64,000 nt of DNA from an uncultured Bacteroidales bacterium (GTDB lineage: Bacteria; Bacteroidota; Bacteroidia; Bacteroidales; Muribaculaceae). This document shows positions 38,298-46,598 of the stretch, piece after piece (positions within the stretch are counted from its first letter, which is position 1; every line of letters begins with the position of its first letter). A program made the position numbers and the translations under genes. The notes under the pieces were generated by a model. It saw nothing but the letters and a program-made list of their open reading frames with translations. It did not search any database and was not told the origin of the DNA. The DNA lies in assembly GCA_947176235.1 (NCBI GenBank), contig CAMWPM010000005.1, positions 1 through 64,000 on the forward strand. The letters are read 5' to 3'.

Positions 38298-40409
38298 ATG
38301 AACAAATATATTGCGACAGCTATGACAGCAGCTGCAATGACAGCTTTGGCGTCGTGCGGGGGAGCGTCGACCGAGTCGACCGACCTGACGATGATTGATA
38401 AGCCCGATTTTACCTCGGTGGACCGTGTGTTTGGCGTTGAGGCTCTCGAAGCTCTCGGACGTGTCACCGAACCGCAGGTGTCGCCCGACGGCAAGAAGGT
38501 GCTCTACGGTATCTCGTACGAGAGCGTGGACGAAAATCGTTCCAACCGCGATCTCTATGTGATAAATATCGACGGCACAGATCCCGTCCGCATCACCAGC
38601 ACCCCCTCAAGCGAGAACAATGCATGCTGGCTCGACGAGGGCAAGCGAATAGCTTACCTTTCGGGTGGACAGCTCTGGATCATGAACGCCGACGGCACAG
38701 CCGCCCAGCAGATCGGCAATATCGAGGGAGGCATCGACGGATTCCGGATCTCCCCCGACGGACTCCACGTAGTGATGATAAAGCAGGTGAAGTATGGCCG
38801 GACGGCTCAGGAGATTTACCCTGATCTGCCCAAGGCTACGGGGCGTGTGATCGACGATCTCATGTACAAGCACTGGGATGAATGGGTCACCACCGTTCCG
38901 CATCCCTTCGTGGCGGACATCGATGGCAATGAACTCATCAATATCCGTGACATAATGCAGGATGAGCCTTACGAGGCTCCCATGAAGCCGTTCGGCGGCA
39001 TCGAGTCGCTTGCGTGGGCGCCTGACTCGAAGAGTCTGGTCTACGTGTCGCGCAAGAAGACCGGCATGGAATACGCGCTCTCCACCAACAGTGATCTCTA
39101 CCGCTACGACCTCGCCACCGGAAAGACGGATAATCTAACCGAGGGAATGATGGGCTATGACACTGCCCCCGTATTCTCCCCCGACGGCACCAAGCTGGCA
39201 TGGCTCAGCATGGAGCATGACGGATACGAGAGTGACAAAAACCGAATTTTTGTCCTTGATCTCGCTACGGGAGAAAAGACTGACCTTACAGCCGACTGGG
39301 ACTATACGGTCGACGCCATAGCATGGCATCCTTCCTGTAAGTCGCTTTTCTTCCTCGCTCCACTCGGGGGTGTGATTCCCGTGTTCAGTATCGACGTCGA
39401 GAGCCATGAAGTGAAAGTGGTGGCAGAAGCTCAGGCTGACTATGCAGACCTCTCCGTGGCTCCTGACGGCACACTCGTCACCATGTGCCACTCGATGATC
39501 GCCCCCAACGACATTTATTCCATCAGTCCCGCTGGCGAGCAGAAACGACTGACCGACGTTAACGCCGACGTGCTTTCGCAGGTCGATATGCCCAAAGTGG
39601 AGAAGCGCATGGTAAAGACCACTGACGGCAAGGAGATGACGACATGGGTGATCTATCCTCCTCACTTCGATCCCGCCAAGACCTATCCTGCCATTCTTTA
39701 CTGTCAGGGTGGTCCTCAGCAGGCTGTAAGCCAGTTCTGGAGCTATCGCTGGAATTTCGCACTCATGGCTTCGCAGGGTTATATTGTAATTGCCCCCAAC
39801 CGTCGCGGTCTTCCCGGCTTCGGAACGGAATGGAATGCCCAGATCTCGGGAGACTATCCCGGACAGAACATGCGTGACTATCTTAGCGCTGTCGACGACA
39901 TGAAGCGCGAGAGTTATGTCGATGCCGATCATATTGGTGCAGTAGGCGCAAGCTATGGCGGATTCTCCGTCTACTGGCTTGCAGGACACCATGACGGGCG
40001 CTTCGCAGCGTTTATCGCCCACGCAGGAATCTTCAACACCGAGGCACAGTATCTTGAGACGGAAGAGATGTGGTTTGCCAACTGGGACCTCGGCGGTCCC
40101 TTCTGGGACAAAGACAACGCTGTAGCTCAGCGTTCGTTTGCACTTTCTCCCCACCGTGCAGTGGACAAGTGGGACACTCCCATCATGATCACTCACGGCG
40201 AATACGATTTCCGCATCCTGTCGTCACAGGGTGAAATGGCGTTTAACGCAGCCCGTCTGCGTGGCGTTCCTGCCGAGATGGTGATCTTCCCCGATGAAAA
40301 TCATTGGATATTAAAGCCCCAGAATGCAGTGATGTGGCAGCGACTCTTCTTCCGCTGGCTTGACCGCTGGCTTAAGACCGACGCCACGACTGCCGAAACT
40401 TCAAAATGA
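38298..40409 (+). CDS. S9 family prolyl oligopeptidase-type peptidase
   Basis: Lipoprotein serine peptidase, 703 residues from ATG 38298. I chose this Met because it begins a lipoprotein signal (AALASC); an earlier ATG would run into dcp and hide the signal. The N-terminal half is a beta-propeller with TolB-like repeats (SPDGKKVLY and similar). The C-terminal alpha/beta-hydrolase has nucleophile Ser552 in GASYGGFS, Asp in HGEYDFRI and His in DENHWI. Expected to trim peptides in the periplasm (dipeptidyl or acylaminoacyl type). The stop overlaps the ABC-F start (ATGA). Confidence 0.9.
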   Translation: MNKYIATAMTAAAMTALASCGGASTESTDLTMIDKPDFTSVDRVFGVEALEALGRVTEPQVSPDGKKVLYGISYESVDENRSNRDLYVINIDGTDPVRITSTPSSENNACWLDEGKRIAYLSGGQLWIMNADGTAAQQIGNIEGGIDGFRISPDGLHVVMIKQVKYGRTAQEIYPDLPKATGRVIDDLMYKHWDEWVTTVPHPFVADIDGNELINIRDIMQDEPYEAPMKPFGGIESLAWAPDSKSLVYVSRKKTGMEYALSTNSDLYRYDLATGKTDNLTEGMMGYDTAPVFSPDGTKLAWLSMEHDGYESDKNRIFVLDLATGEKTDLTADWDYTVDAIAWHPSCKSLFFLAPLGGVIPVFSIDVESHEVKVVAEAQADYADLSVAPDGTLVTMCHSMIAPNDIYSISPAGEQKRLTDVNADVLSQVDMPKVEKRMVKTTDGKEMTTWVIYPPHFDPAKTYPAILYCQGGPQQAVSQFWSYRWNFALMASQGYIVIAPNRRGLPGFGTEWNAQISGDYPGQNMRDYLSAVDDMKRESYVDADHIGAVGASYGGFSVYWLAGHHDGRFAAFIAHAGIFNTEAQYLETEEMWFANWDLGGPFWDKDNAVAQRSFALSPHRAVDKWDTPIMITHGEYDFRILSSQGEMAFNAARLRGVPAEMVIFPDENHWILKPQNAVMWQRLFFRWLDRWLKTDATTAETSK

Positions 40410-42466
40410 TCTCAATACAGAATCTTTCCGTAGAGTTCAGCGCCAAGTCGCTGTTTGACAATATCAACTATGTAATCAACCGCAAGGACCGCATAGCTCT
40501 TGTGGGTAAAAACGGCGCGGGGAAGTCGACGATGCTCAAGATCATCGCCGGGCTTCAGCAACCGACCCACGGGTCGGTTGCCGTTCCCCCCGACGTCACC
40601 ATAGCTTATCTGCCCCAACAGATGGTGCTCGATGACACGCGCTCTGTCCGTCAGGAGGTTGCGCTTGCGTTCAGCCAGTTTGACGAGATGAAATCGGAGA
40701 TAGACAGGCTTAATGCAGAGCTTCTGGAACGCACTGACTATGAAAGCGGTTCCTATCAGGCTTTAATTGAGCAACTGAGTAATCTGACAGAGCATCTCGC
40801 CATGCTGGAGACGGATAACCGTGATGCCGAGATGGAGAAAACGCTTCTCGGACTCGGATTCAAGCGTAGTGACTTTGACCGTCCCACCGCTGAGTTCAGT
40901 GGCGGATGGCGAATGCGTATTGAGCTTGCGAAACTTCTGTTACGTCGTCCTGACGTTCTGCTGCTCGACGAACCGACCAACCACCTTGACATCGAGTCGA
41001 TCCAATGGCTTGAAAATTTCCTTGCCACAAAAGCCAACGTAGTCGTGCTCGTCAGTCATGACCGCGCATTTATCGATAATGTCACCACCCGAACGATCGA
41101 AATCTCCCTCGGCAAGATCTACGACTACAACGTCAACTATTCCCGCTACGTGGAATTGCGCAAGGAGAGGCTCGAACAGCAGATGCGAGCCTATCAGAAC
41201 CAGCAGAAGCAGATTCAGGATACGGAGGATTTTATCGAGCGTTTCCGCTATAAAGCCACTAAGTCGGTGCAGGTGCAGAGCCGCATAAAGCAGCTTGCAA
41301 AAATCGAGCGCATCGAGGTGGATGAGGTGGATCGCTCGCACCTATCGCTGAAATTCCCCCCCGCGCCCCGCTCCGGCGACTATCCCGTGATAGCTGACGG
41401 AGTGGCAAAGGCTTACGGTGATCATCAGGTGTTCAAGGATGTGACTTTCACATTGAAACGTGGCGAGAAGGTGGCATTTGTCGGGAAAAACGGTGAGGGA
41501 AAATCCACTCTCGTCAAGTGTATCATGAACGAGATACCGTTTGATGGTATGCTGAAAATCGGGCATAACGTCAAAATTGGATATTTCGCACAAAATCAGG
41601 CTGATCTGCTTGACGGGGAACTTACGGTGTTTGACACTATCGACCATGTGGCGGTAGGGGATATCCGCACCAAGATCCGCGATATTCTCGGCGCATTCAT
41701 GTTTGGCGGAGAAGCGTCGGACAAGAAAGTGAAAGTGCTGTCGGGGGGAGAACGCTCACGCCTTGCCATGATCCGTCTGCTGCTCGAGCCCGTCAATCTG
41801 CTCATACTTGACGAGCCAACCAATCACCTCGACATGACCACCAAAGATATTCTTAAACAGGCGATTAAAGACTTCACCGGCACTGTTATCGTAGTTAGCC
41901 ATGACCGCGAATTCCTTGACGGACTGGTAGATAAGGTTTATGAGTTTGGTGGGGGGGAAGTGAAGGAATGTCTGGGAGGAATCTACGAATTTCTGGAGAA
42001 AAAGCGCATTTCTTCGCTTAATGAACTGGAACGCAACAAAATAACATCTGTTAAAGAATCGTTAAAGTCAAATTCTGCTGTTTCGAAGGGGCAGAATGGG
42101 ACCGTTTCGGAAAAGTGTGCGCCGGCTCCGGAAAGGGGTGGAAAATCGTCAGGAAAAGGTGAAATGGCGGCAGATAGCGGGATGAAAACTGCTGGTAATC
42201 AGGGAAGTGAAAAACCGCGGCTAAGCTATGCGGAGCAGCGCGAGAGGGAGAAGATGGCGCGGAGGGCGCGGAAGCGGGTGGAAGAGGCTGAGGCGGGAAT
42301 TGCCCGTATCGAGCAGGAAATCAAGGCAATAGAAGACAAAATTGCCGCGGGTGACGTAGCCGGTGATAATGACATCTATGCTCAGCATCAGGCACTTACG
42401 AAGCAACTTGAGAATGCGATGAGTGTATGGGAGCTTGCAGTGATGGATGCGGAATCGTTTGATTGA
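40406..42466 (+). CDS. ABC-F family ATPase
   Basis: A 686-residue cytoplasmic protein with two ABC domains and no membrane part. Walker A motifs are GKNGAGKST and GKNGEGKST, signatures are FSGGWRMR and LSGGERSR, and Walker B is DEPTNHLD in both. The linker between the domains is the charged helical pair typical of ABC-F. A coiled-coil C-terminal domain (about 610-680) resembles that of Uup/YdiF types. ABC-F proteins act on the ribosome in translation or antibiotic protection. The region just before the coiled coil (about 42,040-42,200) is richer in A and less regular in codon use, consistent with a flexible linker. Confidence 0.92.
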   Translation: MISIQNLSVEFSAKSLFDNINYVINRKDRIALVGKNGAGKSTMLKIIAGLQQPTHGSVAVPPDVTIAYLPQQMVLDDTRSVRQEVALAFSQFDEMKSEIDRLNAELLERTDYESGSYQALIEQLSNLTEHLAMLETDNRDAEMEKTLLGLGFKRSDFDRPTAEFSGGWRMRIELAKLLLRRPDVLLLDEPTNHLDIESIQWLENFLATKANVVVLVSHDRAFIDNVTTRTIEISLGKIYDYNVNYSRYVELRKERLEQQMRAYQNQQKQIQDTEDFIERFRYKATKSVQVQSRIKQLAKIERIEVDEVDRSHLSLKFPPAPRSGDYPVIADGVAKAYGDHQVFKDVTFTLKRGEKVAFVGKNGEGKSTLVKCIMNEIPFDGMLKIGHNVKIGYFAQNQADLLDGELTVFDTIDHVAVGDIRTKIRDILGAFMFGGEASDKKVKVLSGGERSRLAMIRLLLEPVNLLILDEPTNHLDMTTKDILKQAIKDFTGTVIVVSHDREFLDGLVDKVYEFGGGEVKECLGGIYEFLEKKRISSLNELERNKITSVKESLKSNSAVSKGQNGTVSEKCAPAPERGGKSSGKGEMAADSGMKTAGNQGSEKPRLSYAEQREREKMARRARKRVEEAEAGIARIEQEIKAIEDKIAAGDVAGDNDIYAQHQALTKQLENAMSVWELAVMDAESFD

Positions 42467-42563
42467 CAGTCGATTGGAAATTGTTAAATTCCGACGTAAA
42501 ATATGTTAACGAGAAATCGGTGATTTATCGATACTATAATTTTTAAACCAAAACAAGAATATT

Positions 42564-43289
42564 ATGTGTAGCAAATCTATTTCATGTAACGCGGGGGAGA
42601 GACGTTTCCCTGCATTTGGCTGCTGGTGGTTGAAGAATGTGACATCGGTGATGTTGATGTTCTTGATCTCAGCCGAGGTCGCTTTAGGTCAACCGGGGAA
42701 AGGTGTCAAGACCGGTGCTGATACTATCGCACAGACGGAGATCGATCATTCGGAACACGGTTACAATCTTTACGGGCAATTGTTCGGGACAGCGATCGGT
42801 GCGGGAGTCGGTTTTGACTCACGGTTCAGGAGCGGGGGTGTCTTAGGATATTCCGTGGGGCTTGCCTACACGAGTATTTCGTGGAGCGACGACCTGAGCT
42901 ATGGCAGATCGTACAGGGATGTTGACAGTAAAGGTGTCTGTGTTCCTTTTGAGGTGAATGCAATCCTCGGTAAACGAGCCAGCAAACTTGAATTCGGACT
43001 CGGGATAACGGCGTACCTGATAAATCGAGATGAGACTACGGTGAATACGGTCGAATTGCCTTCTGACCGTCATATACTTTTCGGTTATCTGCAAACTTCC
43101 ACCCATAGGAGTGTCTTCCGTCCCAACATAGTGGGCACAATAAGCGTGGGATACCGTCTGCAAAGGAAAAGCGGATTCTTCATGAAGCTGGGTCTGGCGC
43201 TTCATGTGGGAGATCTGAGGTGCTCGCCTATAGATGGTGTCGTGCTTCTACCGAATCTCTGTCTGGGGTATACGATCCCGCATTTTTAG
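42564..43289 (+). CDS. Predicted outer-membrane beta-barrel protein, unknown function
   Basis: A 241-residue protein I cannot name. A hydrophobic stretch (SVMLMFLISAEVALGQ, about residues 28-43) looks like a signal peptide placed behind an unusual 27-residue N-terminus with three Cys. ATG 42651 is a later possible start. The mature part has alternating beta strands (YNLYGQLFGTAIGAGVGF, LGYSVGLAYTSISW and similar) and ends NLCLGYTIPHF with a terminal Phe, as in 8-strand barrels. It is isolated, 97 bp after the ABC-F gene. Confidence 0.6.
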   Translation: MCSKSISCNAGERRFPAFGCWWLKNVTSVMLMFLISAEVALGQPGKGVKTGADTIAQTEIDHSEHGYNLYGQLFGTAIGAGVGFDSRFRSGGVLGYSVGLAYTSISWSDDLSYGRSYRDVDSKGVCVPFEVNAILGKRASKLEFGLGITAYLINRDETTVNTVELPSDRHILFGYLQTSTHRSVFRPNIVGTISVGYRLQRKSGFFMKLGLALHVGDLRCSPIDGVVLLPNLCLGYTIPHF

Positions 43290-43418
43290 AGCAGGATTGT
43301 CATAAAATGACTTTCCGCGGATAATTTTCGCACAAGATTGTGATGATATGAAATTCCCATGGATAAAATAGTATTATAATAGGGTAAAATATATGTGTGG
43401 GGGAGTGGGGGATTTGTG

Positions 43419-43426
43419 TAATTTTG
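43419..43426 (+). promoter_or_regulatory. -7 element of the first mannan operon
   Basis: TAATTTTG matches TAnnTTTG, 74 bp upstream of the GH5 gene. The -33 position (TGTG near 43394-43397) is a weak match. Transcription would begin near 43432. The gap 43290-43499 shows no other feature. Confidence 0.55.
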
Positions 43427-43499
43427 CAGGTGTAAACCAACCAAAAACGGACTGAAATCCGGATATAATGCACTTAAAATCTTACCTTTCAATACCATA

Positions 43500-44810
43500 A
43501 TGAAAATAAACGGCTATCATGCGGCATTAAGTGTAGTAGTTACACTTTTATTACTTTCGGCTTGCGGTCAATCCAAAACGAAAACGGAGGCTGAAACTCC
43601 GGCTGACTTCGTAACGGTGAAGGACGGACAATTCTACATAGGCGACTCCGTGTACAAGTATGTAGGCACGAATTTCTGGTACGGAGCGATCCTTGCAAGT
43701 GAGGGGCGCGGGGGAGATAGAGCGCGTCTGGCTAAGGAACTCGATCTGCTTCAGTCGATTGGCATCGATAATCTGCGTGTTTTGGTAGGCGGAGACGGCG
43801 ATGAAGGCATTCCGAGCCACATCGAGCCGGTGCTGCAGACGGCGCCCGGTGTCTATAACGATACAATCCTGGACGGTCTTGACTATCTCATGGCTGAGCT
43901 TGAACGCCGCGACATGAAAGCAGTGCTCTTCCTCAACAATGCATGGGAGTGGAGCGGAGGCTACGGCAGCTACCTGCAGTGGGCGGGAGAGGGCAAGGCT
44001 CCTGTTCCGTCGGTGGACAGCTGGCCCGCATATATGAACTACGTGTCGCGCTTCGTGACGAATGACAGCGCGAAGGCGATGGCGCTGAATCATGTGAAAA
44101 ACATCGTGAGCCGCACCAACCGCTACACCGGCAAGCCTTACAGCGAGTCACCCGCAATCATGTCGTGGCAGGTGGCTAACGAGCCGCGCGTGTTCAGCGA
44201 GGATCCGGAGGCAAAACGTGCGTTCAGCGAGTGGATCCACGAGACAGCCCGCACCATCAAAGCCATTGATCCGAATCACCTTGTGTCGACCGGAAGCGAG
44301 GGTCGCCACGGATGCGAGCAGGACATGGATCTCTGGAACGAAATACATTCTTTCCCTGAAATCGACTACGGAATCGTGCATCTCTGGCCTTACAACTGGA
44401 GCTGGGTGCATAAGGAGACGCTGACTGACTCAGTGGGGCAGGCGTGCGAATTCACATCCCAGTACATCCGCCCGCACTATGAGCTGATGGCAAAGATCGG
44501 GAAGCCCCTTGTGCTTGAGGAATTCGGCTATCCCCGCGACGGTTTTGTGTTCACACCGGGCAGTCCCACGACAGGCCGCGACGAGTTCTACCGTTATGTG
44601 TTCAACATGATAGCCGAAAGCGGCATGATAGCCGGCTGCAACTTCTGGGGCTGGGGAGGATATGCCGAGCCGCAGCATGAGATGTGGGAGCGTTGGGACC
44701 CGTACGTGTGTGATCCCGCACAGGAAGAACAGGGACTTAATTCTGTGTTCGCAGCCGATTCCACCACTCTCGCAATAATCAGTGAGATGACTCAGAAGAT
44801 TACCCGCTGA
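43500..44810 (+). CDS. GH5 family beta-mannanase, lipoprotein
   Basis: A 436-residue glycoside hydrolase with a lipoprotein signal (LLLLSAC). The (beta/alpha)8 catalytic domain shows the GH5 acid/base Glu228 in WQVANEPR and nucleophile Glu341 in LEEFGYP. VGTNFWYG and NNAWEWSGG recall GH5_7 mannanases, which cut beta-1,4-mannan by retention. The residues after the lipid Cys (GQSKTK) carry no acidic run, so the enzyme is probably periplasmic rather than on the surface. It opens the mannan locus, 32 bp before the CE7 gene. Confidence 0.85.
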   Translation: MKINGYHAALSVVVTLLLLSACGQSKTKTEAETPADFVTVKDGQFYIGDSVYKYVGTNFWYGAILASEGRGGDRARLAKELDLLQSIGIDNLRVLVGGDGDEGIPSHIEPVLQTAPGVYNDTILDGLDYLMAELERRDMKAVLFLNNAWEWSGGYGSYLQWAGEGKAPVPSVDSWPAYMNYVSRFVTNDSAKAMALNHVKNIVSRTNRYTGKPYSESPAIMSWQVANEPRVFSEDPEAKRAFSEWIHETARTIKAIDPNHLVSTGSEGRHGCEQDMDLWNEIHSFPEIDYGIVHLWPYNWSWVHKETLTDSVGQACEFTSQYIRPHYELMAKIGKPLVLEEFGYPRDGFVFTPGSPTTGRDEFYRYVFNMIAESGMIAGCNFWGWGGYAEPQHEMWERWDPYVCDPAQEEQGLNSVFAADSTTLAIISEMTQKITR

Positions 44811-44842
44811 TAGAATATATCGTTTTAAATCGTTAAATATCA

Positions 44843-46114
44843 ATGAATAAACTTGGAATCGCACTCAGTGCAGCTCTTACGGTGACTGCAATGATGCCTA
44901 TGACGGCGCGCGACATGAAGGTGACGGTACCTGTGGAACATGACTGGTGGTGGAATGCCCCGGAGAAGCCCTCTATGACGGTTCTTGTCACGGATACTCT
45001 GGGGACTGCTGGCAACAGCAACCTGAGGTTCACGCTTGCAACCGACCGTGAGCCATCCCGTTATCTCGCGGACTTCACACAGACGGTGAATGTGGCAGCC
45101 GGCGACACGGCATATATCACAATCATGCCTCCGATAGCCGATCCCGGATTCTATACGGTCACGCTTTGGGACGACGGCGTGGAAGCAGCAAAGGTGAATA
45201 TCGGCTACGAGCCCGAAAATGTGGTGTCATTGCCTGATTATCAGCCGGATTTCAATGAGTTCTGGGCGCAGGCGCTGCAGGAGCTTGAAGCCGTGGCTCC
45301 GGAATACAGGATGACCGAGCTCAAGGAGAAAAGCGGGAAGAAGCGCAGGATTTATCTGTGTGAATATCTCTCGCTTGAGGGCGATACCGTAAAAGGCTAT
45401 CTGGCGATGCCTGTGAAGCCGGGCAAATATCCCGCCCACATATATTATAACGGGTACGGCGCGGGGGCGTGGGAATTTGACGCGGACGGGCGCCCGGATT
45501 GGATAGAATTTCTTCAATTCGGTAGAGGTCAGGGGCTTAACACCCCTTACAACCGCTTCGGAGACTGGTTGCAGTGGAATCTTAATGATCCTGCAACTTA
45601 TTACTACAAAGGAGCTTATATGGATTGTGTGAGAACGATAGATTTTATCGAACAGCTTGAAAAGACGGACAAGAACAATATCTTTGCAGAGGGAGGAAGT
45701 CAGGGAGGCGCGTTCACACTTGCCGCCGCCGCTCTCGATCCCAAGCACCGCCTGAAAGCTATCGCCCCCTACGTGCCTTTCCTGAGCGACTTCCCTGACT
45801 ATTTTAAGGTGGCACACTGGCCAGGACAGACATACCTCGCTAAAGCAAAGGAGCTTGGCATGAGCGAAGATCAACTTTACCGTAACCTGAGCTATTTTGA
45901 CATCAAAAATCTGGCACGCCGCATTAACATACCTGTTCTGATGGGCGTAGGATTGCAGGATCCGACATGTCCCCCGCATATCAACTTCTCATCGTTCAAT
46001 CTGATTGACAGCGATAAGGAATTCGTGATCTATCCGGAGTGCGGGCATACAGTAATATATGAAGACTGGAACCCCCGTAGAGAAAATTTCTTTAAAAAAT
46101 ACTTAAAAGATTAG
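44843..46114 (+). CDS. CE7 family acetyl esterase (AXE1)
   Basis: A 423-residue exported esterase with a signal peptide (MNKLGIALSAALTVTAMMPMTA, end near residue 22). Residues 25-125 form an extra beta domain. The AXE1/CE7 hydrolase follows, starting PDFNEFWAQALQELE. The nucleophile Ser lies in GGSQGG near residue 286, Asp in GLQDPTCPP and His in ECGHT. CE7 enzymes remove acetyl groups from xylan or oligosaccharides. In this setting it most likely deacetylates mannan or glucomannan (inference from context). Confidence 0.87.
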   Translation: MNKLGIALSAALTVTAMMPMTARDMKVTVPVEHDWWWNAPEKPSMTVLVTDTLGTAGNSNLRFTLATDREPSRYLADFTQTVNVAAGDTAYITIMPPIADPGFYTVTLWDDGVEAAKVNIGYEPENVVSLPDYQPDFNEFWAQALQELEAVAPEYRMTELKEKSGKKRRIYLCEYLSLEGDTVKGYLAMPVKPGKYPAHIYYNGYGAGAWEFDADGRPDWIEFLQFGRGQGLNTPYNRFGDWLQWNLNDPATYYYKGAYMDCVRTIDFIEQLEKTDKNNIFAEGGSQGGAFTLAAAALDPKHRLKAIAPYVPFLSDFPDYFKVAHWPGQTYLAKAKELGMSEDQLYRNLSYFDIKNLARRINIPVLMGVGLQDPTCPPHINFSSFNLIDSDKEFVIYPECGHTVIYEDWNPRRENFFKKYLKD

Positions 46115-46155
46115 TTAAAGATAAAAAAGTATTATAATAAATAGAAATATCTCAC

Positions 46156-46163
46156 TACTTTTG
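46156..46163 (+). promoter_or_regulatory. -7 element of the susC operon
   Basis: TACTTTTG matches TAnnTTTG. No TTTG is present 19-21 bp upstream; the region is A/T-rich, as expected if an activator is needed. Transcription would begin near 46170 and give a leader of about 430 nt. Confidence 0.6.
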
Positions 46164-46169
46164 CAAATG

Positions 46170-46598
46170 AGATTTTTAATTATGAGTATTTGAAGGACGA
46201 AATATCCTTTTTACCAATTGCAACTAATTGAAAAACAACGCGATTGAAAGAGTGGTGTTAATCCTGAGACCTAATGATTGAAAAACTTATTGTAGACCTA
46301 CCGATCACTTACGTGATAAAAATAGCGAGTCACTACTTGAATCTTGACCTTAAAACGAATAAATTTTAACATAAAAACATTCCAATCATTGTCAAAAAAG
46401 AACATCAAACAAAGCTAACCTGAAACTGAAGTCCCCGTAAGGGACCAATCTTGAAAAATCCCCACGTAACTCTCTCTCTCAACGTAGCCGGTAAAGCGAC
46501 CGGATGCGCGTAACCCGCCAAGGCTATTGATCCGCCGAGGCAAACAACCTTAAAGCTAAAATAAACAAAACCAATCTATTAAACCTTAACAATTGCTA
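46170..46598 (+). promoter_or_regulatory. Long 5' leader of susC
   Basis: The 478 bp between the esterase and susC genes carries no ORF of note. It contains small hairpins (GTCCC/GGGAC at 46431-46445 and CCGGT/ACCGG at 46488-46503) and a 9 bp direct repeat TCACTACTT at 46152 and 46330. On the minus strand TAGCTTTG (46417 to 46410) matches a -7 element. Together these suggest post-transcriptional control of the SusC gene. The function is inference. Confidence 0.45.

Noticed and set aside
39135..40196. A 353-codon open frame on the minus strand opposite the S9 peptidase
   Set aside because: Opposite a peptidase with an intact catalytic triad; no signal or domain of its own.
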